Below, piece after piece: positions 39,106-48,768 of a stretch of DNA of 64,000 nt. This DNA is from Verrucomicrobium spinosum DSM 4136 = JCM 18804 (GTDB taxonomy: Bacteria; Verrucomicrobiota; Verrucomicrobiia; Verrucomicrobiales; Verrucomicrobiaceae). A program made the position numbers and the translations under genes. The stretch lies in contig NZ_ABIZ01000001.1 in assembly GCF_000172155.1 (NCBI RefSeq), positions 3,257,105-3,321,104 on the forward strand, read 5' to 3'. Position 1 is the first letter of the stretch. Each line of letters starts with the position of its first letter. The notes beneath the pieces are model-generated. The model was given only the letters and a program-made list of their open reading frames with translations, did not search any database and was not told where the DNA came from.

Positions 39106-41044
39106 AGTGAGCACTAGCTGGACCTATGGCGTGGACAGCCGCGGGCAGGTGATCAGTGGGCAGAAACGGGTGGGCACCTCGGGCACGGGCACCATCTTCA
39201 AGGGGTGGGATGCTGCTTATGCCTATGATGACATCGGTAATCGCACGGAATCACGCTTTGGGGGCTTGGGTGGCAACAGTGATCCGGTCGGGTCAGAGAC
39301 CATCACCTACACGGCCAATGCGCTTAACCAGTACGAGGAGATTGCCAACCCACGGGCCGCTTATGTCACGGGCACTGCGGCCTATTCGACAACCAATCCG
39401 GCATTGCACACGGAGGTGGTGATCAACGGCCAGACGGCAGATCGTGTCGGTGTTAACTTTGTCGAGAAGCTGACTCCGTCAGGCACGGGGCCGAAGTGGG
39501 AACCGTTGAACTTCGAGCTTGTCCGGGACTCTGTCACCCAGAGCTTCCAGCAGCATCTGTACGTGCCCCCTGTCCAGGAGACCCTGACCTATGACCTAGA
39601 CGGCAATCTGACCGAGGATGGGCGCTGGACCTACACCTGGGACGGGGAGAACCGTCTGGTGGGCCTGACCACACAGGCTGCGGCCGAGACGGCGGGCGTA
39701 CCAGGGCTGAAGCTGACCTTTGCGTACGATGGCCTGAGCCGTCGGGTGCAGAAGAAAGTGGAGGGGCGCACGACATCGAGCGATCCTTGGGTCTTGCGTT
39801 CGGACACCCGGTTTGTGTACGATGGCTGGAACATGGTGGGCGAAGCGGAATACCTGGCCACGGCAGAGGATGCTCCGCCAACCTTTGGCGGCGGCACGGC
39901 CGGACCGTACTGGCGCCGGACCTATGTCTGGGGAGAGGATCTTAGCGGCAGTCTGCAAGGAGCCGGAGGCGTGGGTGGGTTGCTTCTGATCAATCGGAAC
40001 GAACGTGGCGGCAAGCCTTTGCGGACGAGTTGGGCGACCTGTGACCTGAACGGCAACGTCATCGGGCTGGTGGAGAGCAACCTCAAGGCCGTGTATGAAT
40101 ACGACCCCTTTGGCAAGCCACTGCGGGTGAGTGAGCCGGAGGAGGATCTGAACCCGTTCCGGTTCAGCACGAAGTACACGGATGCGGAGACCGGGCTGTG
40201 CTACTACGGGTACCGGTATTATGATGCGGTGCGGGGGCGTTGGATCAACCGAGATCCAATCGGCGAAAGGGGCGGGGTGAATTTGTATGGGATGATTGAC
40301 AATAGTCCGGTATCTTGGGTAGACTACGCAGGGCTTTTGAAAAAGGCACCCGCACTCGAGGGAGTGACTGGTGTGAAAGGCGCTATAAAGATTAGTAGAG
40401 CTGCAAAAGCGTCTGCAGGTCTGACAGTGGTTGGCTGGATCGAAATTTTCGATGAACTGCTTTATCAAAATTATCAGTATCATCATCAATCGGAGGGTAT
40501 GCCGGGTGTATATCAGATTTTACGGGACCAGCCCCGCCCAATCGCAGCCACCCAGGAGCAGCATGAAGACCTGGAGAATGCGGTTATAGCTACCCTAGAT
40601 CGAGGAACAATACCGAGAATATGGAAACTAAAGAGGTGTGAAGTTGATCCCGCAACCCAGTGCAAGATCTTTTGGGAAGGAGTGGACCGTGGAGGCTATC
40701 CGCCTCACACTCAGTATCTCGGGAGAAATTTCACCCCACCGTATGGGGTCGTGGTCGTAGCCCCCGACGGTGACTGGGCAAGCTATGATGGAGGCAAACC
40801 CTACGGCTTGCCCCAGGCAGTTTTTGAACTCAAGACGGGTCGGGAATGGGCAGGTGTTCTGCCGATGAATATGTGGGCACCAATAATGCACAACATATAT
40901 GGACGCGATACCCAGCAGTTTGCGCGGCAAGCTCGAATTGCAATGAAATGCAAGCTGCGCTACGAAATTTGGATTGAGTCAAAAAATGGGGCGGCTGGCT
41001 ACGCCTCGAAAATGCCTGGATATAGCATTTTCTACAAGCCCTAA
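38900..41044 (+). CDS. Displaced Rhs C-terminal module with PD-(D/E)xK-like tip (tip 2)
   Basis: Protein-like sequence starts near 39103 (VSTSWTYGVDSRGQVISGQK), collinear with main-Rhs residue ~1437, and is more than 90 percent identical by eye to the main core as far as INRDPI. The ~245-residue tip is unique: a hydrophobic helix (AKASAGLTVVGWIEIF), then YPPHTQYLGRN, VVVAPDGDWASYDGGKP and VFELKTGREWAG. The D...ExK arrangement suggests a restriction-endonuclease-fold toxin. The frame is open from GTG 38900 but the first ~68 codons lie in the boundary repeat. No promoter or RBS is visible; probably a silent donor. Confidence 0.75.
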   Translation: MWACPLTIRTRQHTVPPPSSVRPRQPMGRVKRCFSTCLLRTNRVRHATCLAMSWTTCRQAGCCQELPTAVSTSWTYGVDSRGQVISGQKRVGTSGTGTIFKGWDAAYAYDDIGNRTESRFGGLGGNSDPVGSETITYTANALNQYEEIANPRAAYVTGTAAYSTTNPALHTEVVINGQTADRVGVNFVEKLTPSGTGPKWEPLNFELVRDSVTQSFQQHLYVPPVQETLTYDLDGNLTEDGRWTYTWDGENRLVGLTTQAAAETAGVPGLKLTFAYDGLSRRVQKKVEGRTTSSDPWVLRSDTRFVYDGWNMVGEAEYLATAEDAPPTFGGGTAGPYWRRTYVWGEDLSGSLQGAGGVGGLLLINRNERGGKPLRTSWATCDLNGNVIGLVESNLKAVYEYDPFGKPLRVSEPEEDLNPFRFSTKYTDAETGLCYYGYRYYDAVRGRWINRDPIGERGGVNLYGMIDNSPVSWVDYAGLLKKAPALEGVTGVKGAIKISRAAKASAGLTVVGWIEIFDELLYQNYQYHHQSEGMPGVYQILRDQPRPIAATQEQHEDLENAVIATLDRGTIPRIWKLKRCEVDPATQCKIFWEGVDRGGYPPHTQYLGRNFTPPYGVVVVAPDGDWASYDGGKPYGLPQAVFELKTGREWAGVLPMNMWAPIMHNIYGRDTQQFARQARIAMKCKLRYEIWIESKNGAAGYASKMPGYSIFYKP

Positions 41045-41079
41045 GCTCTAATACGTATCAGGATGTAACTCGCATTTTT

Positions 41080-41646
41080 ATGTGTAATCTAATCAAGAAG
41101 CAGCTGTCTATTGGCGGAAAAGTGACGGAAATTGAGTTGTCAAATGCAAGCTATGACCGACACCAAGTTGACCTGTTTCGTTCCAAACTGATCAAGTCAC
41201 TAGGCTCTTCTGGCGAAACTCTAGTCACAATTGTCGAAGAGGAGTGTTTCTCACCAGATGAGCGAGCTGTATCTCCTGGCGGGAGTCTAATTCGCCAGAG
41301 CTTCCGACTGTGCAAAGTAAGGGTGGAGCTTGATATACTAGTAGACTTGGCAGTTGCTCTCGGATTTCGGCCAAAACATAGTGGCTCTGATGTGATGACT
41401 TTAAAGGATGAGTTGACGGACTTGATTTTGAAACTCAAGGCTTCAAGCAATCTTGCCTTGACTGAAGTTGCCGCTGACTATTTCAAATTATGCGCACACG
41501 GTATACAGTTAGATGAATCTGACGTGGACAGGGTATTGGATTTCGACTGCAAGCGTCTAAATGCGAAGTTTAGTGGAATTGGTCGCGGTCCCTACAAAAG
41601 AATTTTTCTGCAACACGGTCTGCTTATCATAGGCAGTGGGTTTTGA
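41080..41646 (+). CDS. Putative immunity protein for tip 2
   Basis: A 188-residue soluble protein, 35 nt after the tip-2 stop, AT-richer than the core. Features visible are an N-terminal beta stretch (KVTEIELSNASYDRHQVDLF) and a helical C-terminal half (LKDELTDLILKLKASSN, LTEVAADYFKLCAHGIQLD). I do not recognise the family. Function is inferred from position between the toxin tip and boundary block B, which begins 3 nt after its stop. Confidence 0.6.
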   Translation: MCNLIKKQLSIGGKVTEIELSNASYDRHQVDLFRSKLIKSLGSSGETLVTIVEEECFSPDERAVSPGGSLIRQSFRLCKVRVELDILVDLAVALGFRPKHSGSDVMTLKDELTDLILKLKASSNLALTEVAADYFKLCAHGIQLDESDVDRVLDFDCKRLNAKFSGIGRGPYKRIFLQHGLLIIGSGF

Positions 41647-41648
41647 AA

Positions 41649-41945
41649 AAAAGTGACAACCCATAGCAGGCCGTGCCAACAGACTGCTTCCAGAAAAATA
41701 AGCACCAAAACAAGCGTCTCGTGAGCAGAGGCTTTGTGGGCGTGCTCTCTTACCATCCGAACGCGTCAACACACGGTCCCGCCACCATCCAGTGTTCTTT
41801 CCCGGCAACCGTTGGGGAGGGTTAAGCGGTGTCTTTCAACCTGCCTCTTGCACACGAACCGGGTTAGACGCGCGACTTGTCTGGTTATGTCATGGGCACA
41901 ACATGTCGGCAGGCTGGTTGCTGTCAAGAATTGCCCACGGCAGTG
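41649..41945 (+). repeat. Rhs cassette boundary repeat, block B
   Basis: A single copy of the boundary sequence, with the fixed left end AAAAGTGACAACCCATAGC just after the tip-2 immunity stop. Compared with block A it has a 1-nt insertion just before the core (ATGGGCACAACATG against ATGGACAACATG), so frames through the repeat are not conserved. Confidence 0.85.
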
Positions 41946-43919
41946 AGCACCAACTGGACCTACGGGGTGGACGGTCGCGGCCAGTTGGTCAGCGGGCAAA
42001 AGCGGGTGGGCGCATCCAGCGCGGGTGCGATCTTCAAGGGGTGGGATGCCGCTTACGCCTATGACGACATCGGCAATCGCACGGAATCACGCTTGGGGGG
42101 CTTGGGTGGCAACAGTGATCCCGTGGGCTCAGAGACCATCACCTACACGGCCAATGCGCTCAACCAGTACGAGGAGATCGCCAACCCACAGGCGGCCTAT
42201 GTCACGGGCGCGGCAGCCTATTCGACATCCAATCCGGCATTGCACACGGAGGTGGTGATCAACGGCCAGACGGCAGATCGTATCGGCGTTAACTTTGTAG
42301 AGAAGCTGAGTCCATCAGGCACAGGACCGAAGTGGGAGCCGTTGAACTTCGAGCTGGTCCGGGACTCAGTCACCCAGAGCTTCCAGCAGCATCTGTACGT
42401 GCCCCCTGTCCAGGAGACTCTGACCTATGACCTGGACGGCAACCTGATTGGGGACGGCCGCTGGACCTACACTTGGGACGGGGAGAACCGATTGGTGGGG
42501 ATGACCACGCAATCCGTCGCAGAGACGGCGGGAGTTCCAGGGTTGAAGCTGACTTTCGCCTACGATGGCCTGAGCCGCCGGGTGCAGAAGACGGTGGAGG
42601 GGCGCACGACTTCGAGTGATCCTTGGGTCTTGCGTTCGGACACGCGTTTTGTGTACGATGGCTGGAACATGGTGGGTGAAGCGGAATACCTGGCCACAGC
42701 AGCAGATGCGCCGCCGTCGTTTGGCGGCGGCACGGCTGGACCGTACTGGCGTCGGACGTATGTTTGGGGCGAGGATCTCAGTGGCAACCTCCAGGGAGCA
42801 GGAGGCGTGGGAGGATTGCTGCTGATCAATCGGCACGAACGCGGCAGCAAGCCCATGCGGACAAGCTGGGCGACCAGTGATTTGAATGGCAATGTCATTG
42901 GACTGGTGGAAAGCAACCTGAAGGCGGTGTATGAATACGATCCCTTCGGCAAACCGGAACGGGTGAGCGAGCCGGAGGTGGATCTGAACCCGTTCCGGTT
43001 CAGCACGAAGTACACGGATGCGGAGACGGGGTTTTGCTACTACGGATACCGATACTACGATTCGGTTCGGGGGAGGTGGATCAATCGGGATCCGATTGAG
43101 GAAAAAGGTGGGGAGAACATATTCGCAATGTGTTTCAACAATTCTGTCTCAAATTTTGACACTGATGGCAGGATCGTAAATACAGATACCATATCGGACA
43201 AGCTCCCGGGCGGACTTAGTGCCTATATACAGGAATTTTTAGGGGGCAATCTTGCAGCTAGTGATTTTTACGCAATCTTAAACGGATTTGCGATCTCTGC
43301 CCTCATTGCCGACCACGTTATAGATGTCGCCAATTATACGGCCGAGCAATTTTCAAAGCTAAACGCCGGAGAAAGAGCGCAGGCCGAGCGCTATCGCGTG
43401 TTGACTAGAGAGATTAATGAGGAGATTAGCAGGCGTCGCGGCTGCCCACCTGTTTGGCCAGTGTTTGAGATGTTTACCCCGAATATTTATGCACACACAA
43501 GAGATCACATGGTTAATGGGAGGCATTCCCTCCTGAACTATGATGGTCTGCATGAGGGGCATCCTATGCGCGACCAAAAGCGGAGAGCTGCGCTTCGACC
43601 AATTTGGACAAGATTGAACAGTCTTCTTCGCGCAGGCAAAGATAGCGAGGCTCTCGATCTCTATGATCCAATCAACCAGCAATTGGATGAATTTCCTTAC
43701 GCGAGCACGACCCAGGGAGGAGTCGGCGCAAGTGTAAAGGCAGTCCCGATTCTTGAAAATACAATTCAGGGGGTGGGGTTGAGTGTCTTCTACAGGTTGC
43801 CTTTGTGGGGAGGTAGTCAAGCTAGAAAGGGTTCGATATTCTACGTCGCCCTCGTAAGCGGAAGCGTTGGAAACGCAAAGTCAATCGTGGACGATATAAT
43901 GGAATCACTTCGGAAGTGA
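41877..43919 (+). CDS. Displaced Rhs C-terminal module with NucA/NucB DNase tip (tip 3)
   Basis: Core homology runs from about 41950 (VSTNWTYGVDGRGQLVSGQK) to RGRWINRDPIEE. The unique ~265-residue tip contains LDEFPYASTTQGGVGASVKA, the diagnostic DExP-A-S-T-x-GG block of DNase_NucA_NucB, and earlier FYAILNGFAISALIADHVID and YAHTRDHMVNGRHSLL. Known members are secreted DNases. An in-frame TAG precedes the TTG at 41877, so there is no long upstream extension. No promoter is visible, so it is likely a reserve tip that needs recombination with the main rhs for expression. Confidence 0.8.
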   Translation: MSGYVMGTTCRQAGCCQELPTAVSTNWTYGVDGRGQLVSGQKRVGASSAGAIFKGWDAAYAYDDIGNRTESRLGGLGGNSDPVGSETITYTANALNQYEEIANPQAAYVTGAAAYSTSNPALHTEVVINGQTADRIGVNFVEKLSPSGTGPKWEPLNFELVRDSVTQSFQQHLYVPPVQETLTYDLDGNLIGDGRWTYTWDGENRLVGMTTQSVAETAGVPGLKLTFAYDGLSRRVQKTVEGRTTSSDPWVLRSDTRFVYDGWNMVGEAEYLATAADAPPSFGGGTAGPYWRRTYVWGEDLSGNLQGAGGVGGLLLINRHERGSKPMRTSWATSDLNGNVIGLVESNLKAVYEYDPFGKPERVSEPEVDLNPFRFSTKYTDAETGFCYYGYRYYDSVRGRWINRDPIEEKGGENIFAMCFNNSVSNFDTDGRIVNTDTISDKLPGGLSAYIQEFLGGNLAASDFYAILNGFAISALIADHVIDVANYTAEQFSKLNAGERAQAERYRVLTREINEEISRRRGCPPVWPVFEMFTPNIYAHTRDHMVNGRHSLLNYDGLHEGHPMRDQKRRAALRPIWTRLNSLLRAGKDSEALDLYDPINQQLDEFPYASTTQGGVGASVKAVPILENTIQGVGLSVFYRLPLWGGSQARKGSIFYVALVSGSVGNAKSIVDDIMESLRK

Positions 43920-43940
43920 AAACGGCTTATATCTAACTAT

Positions 43941-44540
43941 ATGTCAATCGATTTAACTATTGATGGGTTGCTGCTTGCGATGGCAGACAACGGAAGTCGG
44001 ATCTCTGACTATGTGATTCCCGGACTGGGCGCGGATGAGTTGCGTGAAGCCGAAGAGAAAATGGAAAGTTCTTTTCCAGAAGATCTGAAGCAATTTCTTG
44101 CACGATTTGGAAACGGATTTCGCGAAACCGAGAAGAAAGCTGACACTGAAGTCATGATGGACTTCATGGTTCTTCCGTTTGAAGCTGTGGTTAGGTTTCG
44201 AAGTCGGTATGCGAACACTATTGTACTTGGTGGGGATCTGCTCGACACGAGATTGAAAGTAACGGAGTATCCACTAATGACATCTGGAGCTGAGTTTATT
44301 TCGTTTGTCTGGTCGGAGGATAGCAGTGCGGTAGTATGGAAGGTGAATGACTACGCATCCAATTCTAAGGTGTGGACCTCCCTGCAAAGGTTCTTAGAAT
44401 ATCTTATTGAGTGCTGGAATCGGAAGGTGTATTGGATCGATAGGGATAACGACGAGATTGCCGGAGATTATGCAGCGGCAATGCAATTGTTGCTTGAATT
44501 CGGGCGTCAAGTAAAAAGAGAAAAAAGTGACAACCCATAG
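43941..44540 (+). CDS. SUKH (SMI1/KNR4) family immunity protein for tip 3
   Basis: The 199-residue protein has the SUKH core: IPGLGADELREAEEKMESSF, PEDLKQFLARFGNGF and later EFISFVWSEDSSAVVWKVND. SUKH proteins are the commonest immunity superfamily for polymorphic nuclease toxins. It lies 21 nt after the tip-3 stop. Its last codons (REKSDNP, stop TAG) are contributed by the left end of boundary block C, which shows that the cassette was joined into or at the gene end. Confidence 0.8.
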   Translation: MSIDLTIDGLLLAMADNGSRISDYVIPGLGADELREAEEKMESSFPEDLKQFLARFGNGFRETEKKADTEVMMDFMVLPFEAVVRFRSRYANTIVLGGDLLDTRLKVTEYPLMTSGAEFISFVWSEDSSAVVWKVNDYASNSKVWTSLQRFLEYLIECWNRKVYWIDRDNDEIAGDYAAAMQLLLEFGRQVKREKSDNP

Positions 44541-45050
44541 CAGGCCGAGCCAACAGACTGCTTCCCGAAGAATAGGCACCAAAACAAAAGTGACAACCCA
44601 TAGCAGGCCGTGCCAATAGACTGCTTCCCGAAAAATAAGCACCAAAACAAGCGTCTCGTGAGCAGAGGCTTTGTGGGCGTGCCCTCTTACCATCCGAACG
44701 CGTCAACACACGGTCCCGCCACCATCCAGTGTTCGTCCCCGGCAACCAAAAGTGACAACCCATAGCAGGCCGAGCCAACAGACTGCTTCCCGAAAAATAA
44801 GCACCAAAACAAGCGTCTCGTGAGCAGAGGCTTTGTGGGCGTGCCCTCTTACCATCCGAACGCGTCAACACACGGTCCCGCCACCATCCAGTGTTCTTTC
44901 CCGGCAACCGTTGGGGAGGGTTAAGCGGTGTCTTTCAACCTGCCTCTTGCACACGAACCGGGTTAGACGCGCGACTTGTCTGGCTATGTCATGGACAACA
45001 TGTCGGCAGGCTGGGTGCTGTCAAGAATTGCCCACGGCAGTGAGCACTAG
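44523..45050 (+). repeat. Rhs cassette boundary repeat, block C with stacked truncated copies
   Basis: Three left ends occur at 44523, 44586 and 44748. The first copy stops after CCAAAAC and the second after CCGGCAACC; each is joined directly to the next AAAAGTGAC. Only the third runs through to the Rhs core. The truncated copies look like scars of past cassette losses or insertions. Confidence 0.85.
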
Positions 45051-46368
45051 CTGGACCTATGGCGTGGACAGCCGCGGGCAGGTGATCAGTGGGCAGAAAC
45101 GGGTGGGCACCTCGGGCACGGGCACCATCTTCAAGGGGTGGGATGCTGCTTATGCCTATGATGACATCGGTAATCGCACGGAATCACGCTTTGGGGGCTT
45201 GGGTGGCAACAGTGATCCGGTCGGGTCAGAGACCATCACCTACACGGCCAATGCGCTTAACCAGTACGAGGAGATTGCCAACCCACGGGCGGCCTATGTC
45301 ATGGGCACGGCGGCCTATTCGACATCCAATCCGGCATTGCACACGGAGGTGGTGATCAACGGCCAGACGGCAGATCGTGTCGGTGTTAACTTTGTGGAGA
45401 AACTGACTCCGTCAGGCACAGGGCCGAAGTGGGAGCCGCTGAACTTCGAGCTTGTCCGGGACTCTGTCACCCAGAGCTTCCAGCAGCATCTGTACGTGCC
45501 CCCTGTCCAGGAAACCCTGACGTATGACCTCGACGGCAACCTGACGGGGGACGGCCGCTGGACCTACACTTGGGACGGGGAGAACCGTCTGGTGGGCATG
45601 ACCACGCAGGCCGTTGCCGAGTCGGCAGGCGTGCCAGGGCTGAAGCTGACCTTTGCCTACGATGGCCTGAGCCGCCGGGTGCAGAAGAAAGTGGAGGGGC
45701 GCACGACTTCGGGTGATCCTTGGGTCTTGCGTTCGGACACCCGGTTTGTGTACGATGGCTGGAACATGGTGGGCGAAGCGGAATACCTGGCCACGGCAGA
45801 GGACGCGCCGCCGACGTTTGGCGGCGGCACGGCCGGACCGTACTGGCGCCGGACCTATGTCTGGGGGGAGGATCTCAGCGGCAGCCTGCAAGGAGCGGGT
45901 GGTGTGGGTGGGCTGCTCTTGATCAACCGCCATGAGCGCGGCAGCAAGCCGTTGCGGACGAGCTGGGCAACGAGTGACCTTAATGGCAACGTCATCGGAC
46001 TGGTGGAGAGCAACCTGAAGGCGGTGTATGAATACGACCCCTTCGGCAAGTCGTTGCGGGTGAGCGAGCCTGAGGAGGATCTGAATCCGTTCCGGTTCAG
46101 CACGAAGTACACGGATGCGGAGACGGGATTAAGCTATTACGGCTACCGCTATTATGACGCGGTGCGGGGACGTTGGATGAACCGGGATCCTATTGAGGAG
46201 CAGGGTGGGTCGAATTTGTATGGGATGATTGGGAATAGTGCGGTGAATAAGTGGGACTACTTGGGTTGTTATATGCCTATGTCGCCGGCTTATGGTGGGG
46301 CGCCAGTTGAGGCGCCTCCCATACTTGCAGGCGTGGGCGGGGAGTTGAGGGCAATGCTTTTTCCAACT

Positions 46369-47794
46369 CACAGCCGTCCCACAGCGAAACAAAAAGGTGA
46401 CTGGCGGCCTACCCCACACAGGGTAGGCCTGAGATGAAATTCAAACCAGCCAAAGTCATTGGAAGCGTTCTGGGGCAGCTTTGCAAGCTCATTCCCGGGC
46501 ACTTGGTCGCGAACCTCTGCGCTCAACACCACCACGGCAGCCAGCCGCGCACCTTCAGTTCCTGGAGTCACGTGGTCAGCCTGCTCTACGCGCAACTGAC
46601 ACACTCCATCAGTCTCAACGATGTGTGCGACAGCTTGAGGCATCATGCCGGGGCCCTCGCTGCCATCCGCGGAGCGACACCGCCAGCCCGCAACACCCTG
46701 TCCCATGCCAATAAGAATCGGGACAGCGACCTGATGGAGACCCTCTTTTGGAAGATGTTGGATCATCTCCAGCATCGGCACCCCGGGTTTGGCCTGCGCT
46801 ATGAAGGACTGCCCCGGCGGTTTAGACGGGCCATCTACGCCATCGACTCCAGCACCATCGCCCTGGTGGCCAACTGTATGAGTTGGGCCAAGCACCGGCA
46901 GCGCAAGGCGGCGGCCAAGCTCCATTTGCGTCTCAACCTGCAAACCTTCCTGCCAGCCTTTGCCATCATCGAAGAAGCCTCTCATCATGATGACTCGCGC
47001 TCCCGCGCGCTTTGTGCCAGCCTCAAAGACGGGGAAATTGCCTTGTTTGACAAGGCTTACATCAACTTTGCCCACCTCTGGGAGTTGACCGGGCGGGGCA
47101 TCTTCTGGGTCACCCGTGCCAAGGACAACATGAGCTACCGGGTGACGCGCAAGCTCCAGGCACGGCCGCAAGGCAAGGTGCTGCGCGATGACCTCATTGT
47201 GCTCAAAGGAGCCAGGAGCCTTTCGCAACATCCCGGCCCGCTGCGCCGGGTGGAGATGCTCGTGGAGCTTGACGGCAAGGAAGTGCGCATGGCCTTTATC
47301 ACCAACCAGACAGAATGGGCCGCCAGCACGGTAGGAGAACTCTACCAGAGCCGCTGGGGCATTGAAGTGTTCTTCAAGCAGATCAAGCAAACGCTCTGCA
47401 TCTGTGATTTTTTGGGACATAGCAAAAACGCGATCCGCTGGCAGCTCTGGGCGGCCCTGTTGCTCTATGTGCTGCTGCGGTTCCTGGCACAAGTATCGGG
47501 CTGGCCGCACAGCTTCACCCGCCTCTTCACGATGATCCGAGGGGTGACTTGGAGCCGGGTGGATCTGCTCAGATTGCTGGCGTTCTATGGGACAGCAGGC
47601 GGTCCATGGAAGATGCGAGCCAGCCCGCAAAGCGTGTATCTGCCTGGGCTGGAGCCCCCCGTCTATGGGACAGCAGGCGTCGCATAACGGAGCAGGACCG
47701 CCCCGTTTGAGAAATCACTTTCGCAAAAGGCACTTCAAAACATCACCAACTCAAGCCTCTGGCGCTGCTTTTGCAGGGCTATGGGATGACTGTG
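46369..47794 (+). mobile_element. IS4-family insertion sequence, copy 2
   Basis: A 1426-bp element inserted in tip 4, bounded by CACAG-type terminal repeats and a 9-bp duplication TTTCCAACT (46360-46368 and 47795-47803). The transposase is identical to that of copy 1 (6177-7602) but the element is in opposite orientation. Precise excision would restore the tip-4 frame. Confidence 0.95.
46434..47687 (+). CDS. IS4-family transposase (copy 2)
   Basis: 417 residues, identical to the transposase at 6284-7537, with Asp in YAIDSSTIAL, Asp in LFDKAYINF and Glu in SRWGIEVFFKQIK (YREK signature). Full length and intact. Lies inside the interrupted tip-4 gene in the same orientation as the toxin. Confidence 0.95.
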   Translation: MKFKPAKVIGSVLGQLCKLIPGHLVANLCAQHHHGSQPRTFSSWSHVVSLLYAQLTHSISLNDVCDSLRHHAGALAAIRGATPPARNTLSHANKNRDSDLMETLFWKMLDHLQHRHPGFGLRYEGLPRRFRRAIYAIDSSTIALVANCMSWAKHRQRKAAAKLHLRLNLQTFLPAFAIIEEASHHDDSRSRALCASLKDGEIALFDKAYINFAHLWELTGRGIFWVTRAKDNMSYRVTRKLQARPQGKVLRDDLIVLKGARSLSQHPGPLRRVEMLVELDGKEVRMAFITNQTEWAASTVGELYQSRWGIEVFFKQIKQTLCICDFLGHSKNAIRWQLWAALLLYVLLRFLAQVSGWPHSFTRLFTMIRGVTWSRVDLLRLLAFYGTAGGPWKMRASPQSVYLPGLEPPVYGTAGVA

Positions 47795-48429
47795 TTTCCA
47801 ACTGACGAAATTGGGAGAGTTATATCGCGTGACTATATATGGGGGAATGGCCAGTTTCGGCACTATGAGGATGAGAAATGGACGGCTTACATGACCAATG
47901 AAAACCGGATAACAAAGAAATTTATTAATAGAATGAGAGAAGTTCTTACTGAAGCTGCGAAAAAAAGATGTGGTCGTATGAGGCATGGTCAGAGTGAGCG
48001 GATACATTTTGCAGGGGATGTATCAGTGGGTGACAATGAATGGAATAGTATAGGGTACAATCTTATTGGAGGTGCCAATCCTCATTTCTACTTTGTTGGC
48101 AATGTCAAGAAGTTGAATAGCTCTGGTCCGTGTTGTGAAATGGAATTTGATCTGCGCTATGTATGGTATGATGTAACTGATCGTAATCTTAAATATACAA
48201 CAGATCGGAGGGAAGGGGCGGTTGCGGAAGCCTTGGGGGCTAAACCATATAGCTATGTTATAACATGGAATGGGAAGTCAATTTGGCGAGAATGCTCTTC
48301 AGGTAGTGGATGGCCGCACGGAGGTTCGGATATTGGCGGCTGAGGTGGACCCCGGAAATCGGACCAGTGCTGAAGTTGGAGTTTTGGAGTTGGGCAGGGC
48401 TGGAGTAAACCAGAACCTGAAACTCGAAA

Positions 48430-48768
48430 ATGAAAGCCAAACGTAGAAGACACGACCCCGAATTCAAGGCCCGAGTGGCGCTCGAAGCGCTCAAAGGCCT
48501 CAAGACCATTGCCGAGATTGCCAAGGAGTACGACATCCATCCTGTGCAGGTCTCTGACTGGAAGAAGACGCTCCAGGCTGGGATGGCCGGGGTCTTTGGT
48601 CAGGACCATGGCCGTGCCGACCAGGAGGAGCACGAGCGCGAACGGGCCCAGTTGCACTCCAAGATCGGGGAGCTGGCCGTGAAAGTGGACTTTCTGCAAA
48701 AAAAGTCCAAACAGCTCGGCATCTGGAACGACCTGCCGGGCTGGTCGAAAAAGAACACCCCGTTTTGA
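48430..48768 (+). CDS. IS3-family transposase OrfA (helix-turn-helix)
   Basis: A 112-residue protein with the IS3 OrfA helix-turn-helix (MKAKRRRHDPEFKARVALEA, TIAEIAKEYDIHPVQVSDWK) and a leucine-zipper-like tail. An A7 run followed by G (48698-48705) near its end is a likely -1 frameshift site producing the OrfAB fusion. Confidence 0.92.
   Translation: MKAKRRRHDPEFKARVALEALKGLKTIAEIAKEYDIHPVQVSDWKKTLQAGMAGVFGQDHGRADQEEHERERAQLHSKIGELAVKVDFLQKKSKQLGIWNDLPGWSKKNTPF
48698..48705 (+). other. Probable programmed -1 frameshift site of the IS3 element
   Basis: A run of seven A and a G provides the A-AAA-AAG slippery heptamer usual in IS3 elements. The orfB frame is open from this point to the orfB start, so slippage would fuse OrfA to OrfB. 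Confidence 0.7.

Noticed and set aside
44394-44907. Minus-strand frames in the boundary repeat reading ...LLARPAMGCHF
   Set aside because: They recur only because the DNA repeat recurs, have no start signals, and break at each scar.
47804-48340. Tip 4 as a colicin-M-like lipid II phosphatase
   Set aside because: The YDV stretch and membrane immunity partner were suggestive, but the full catalytic signature is not visible, so the domain is left unnamed.
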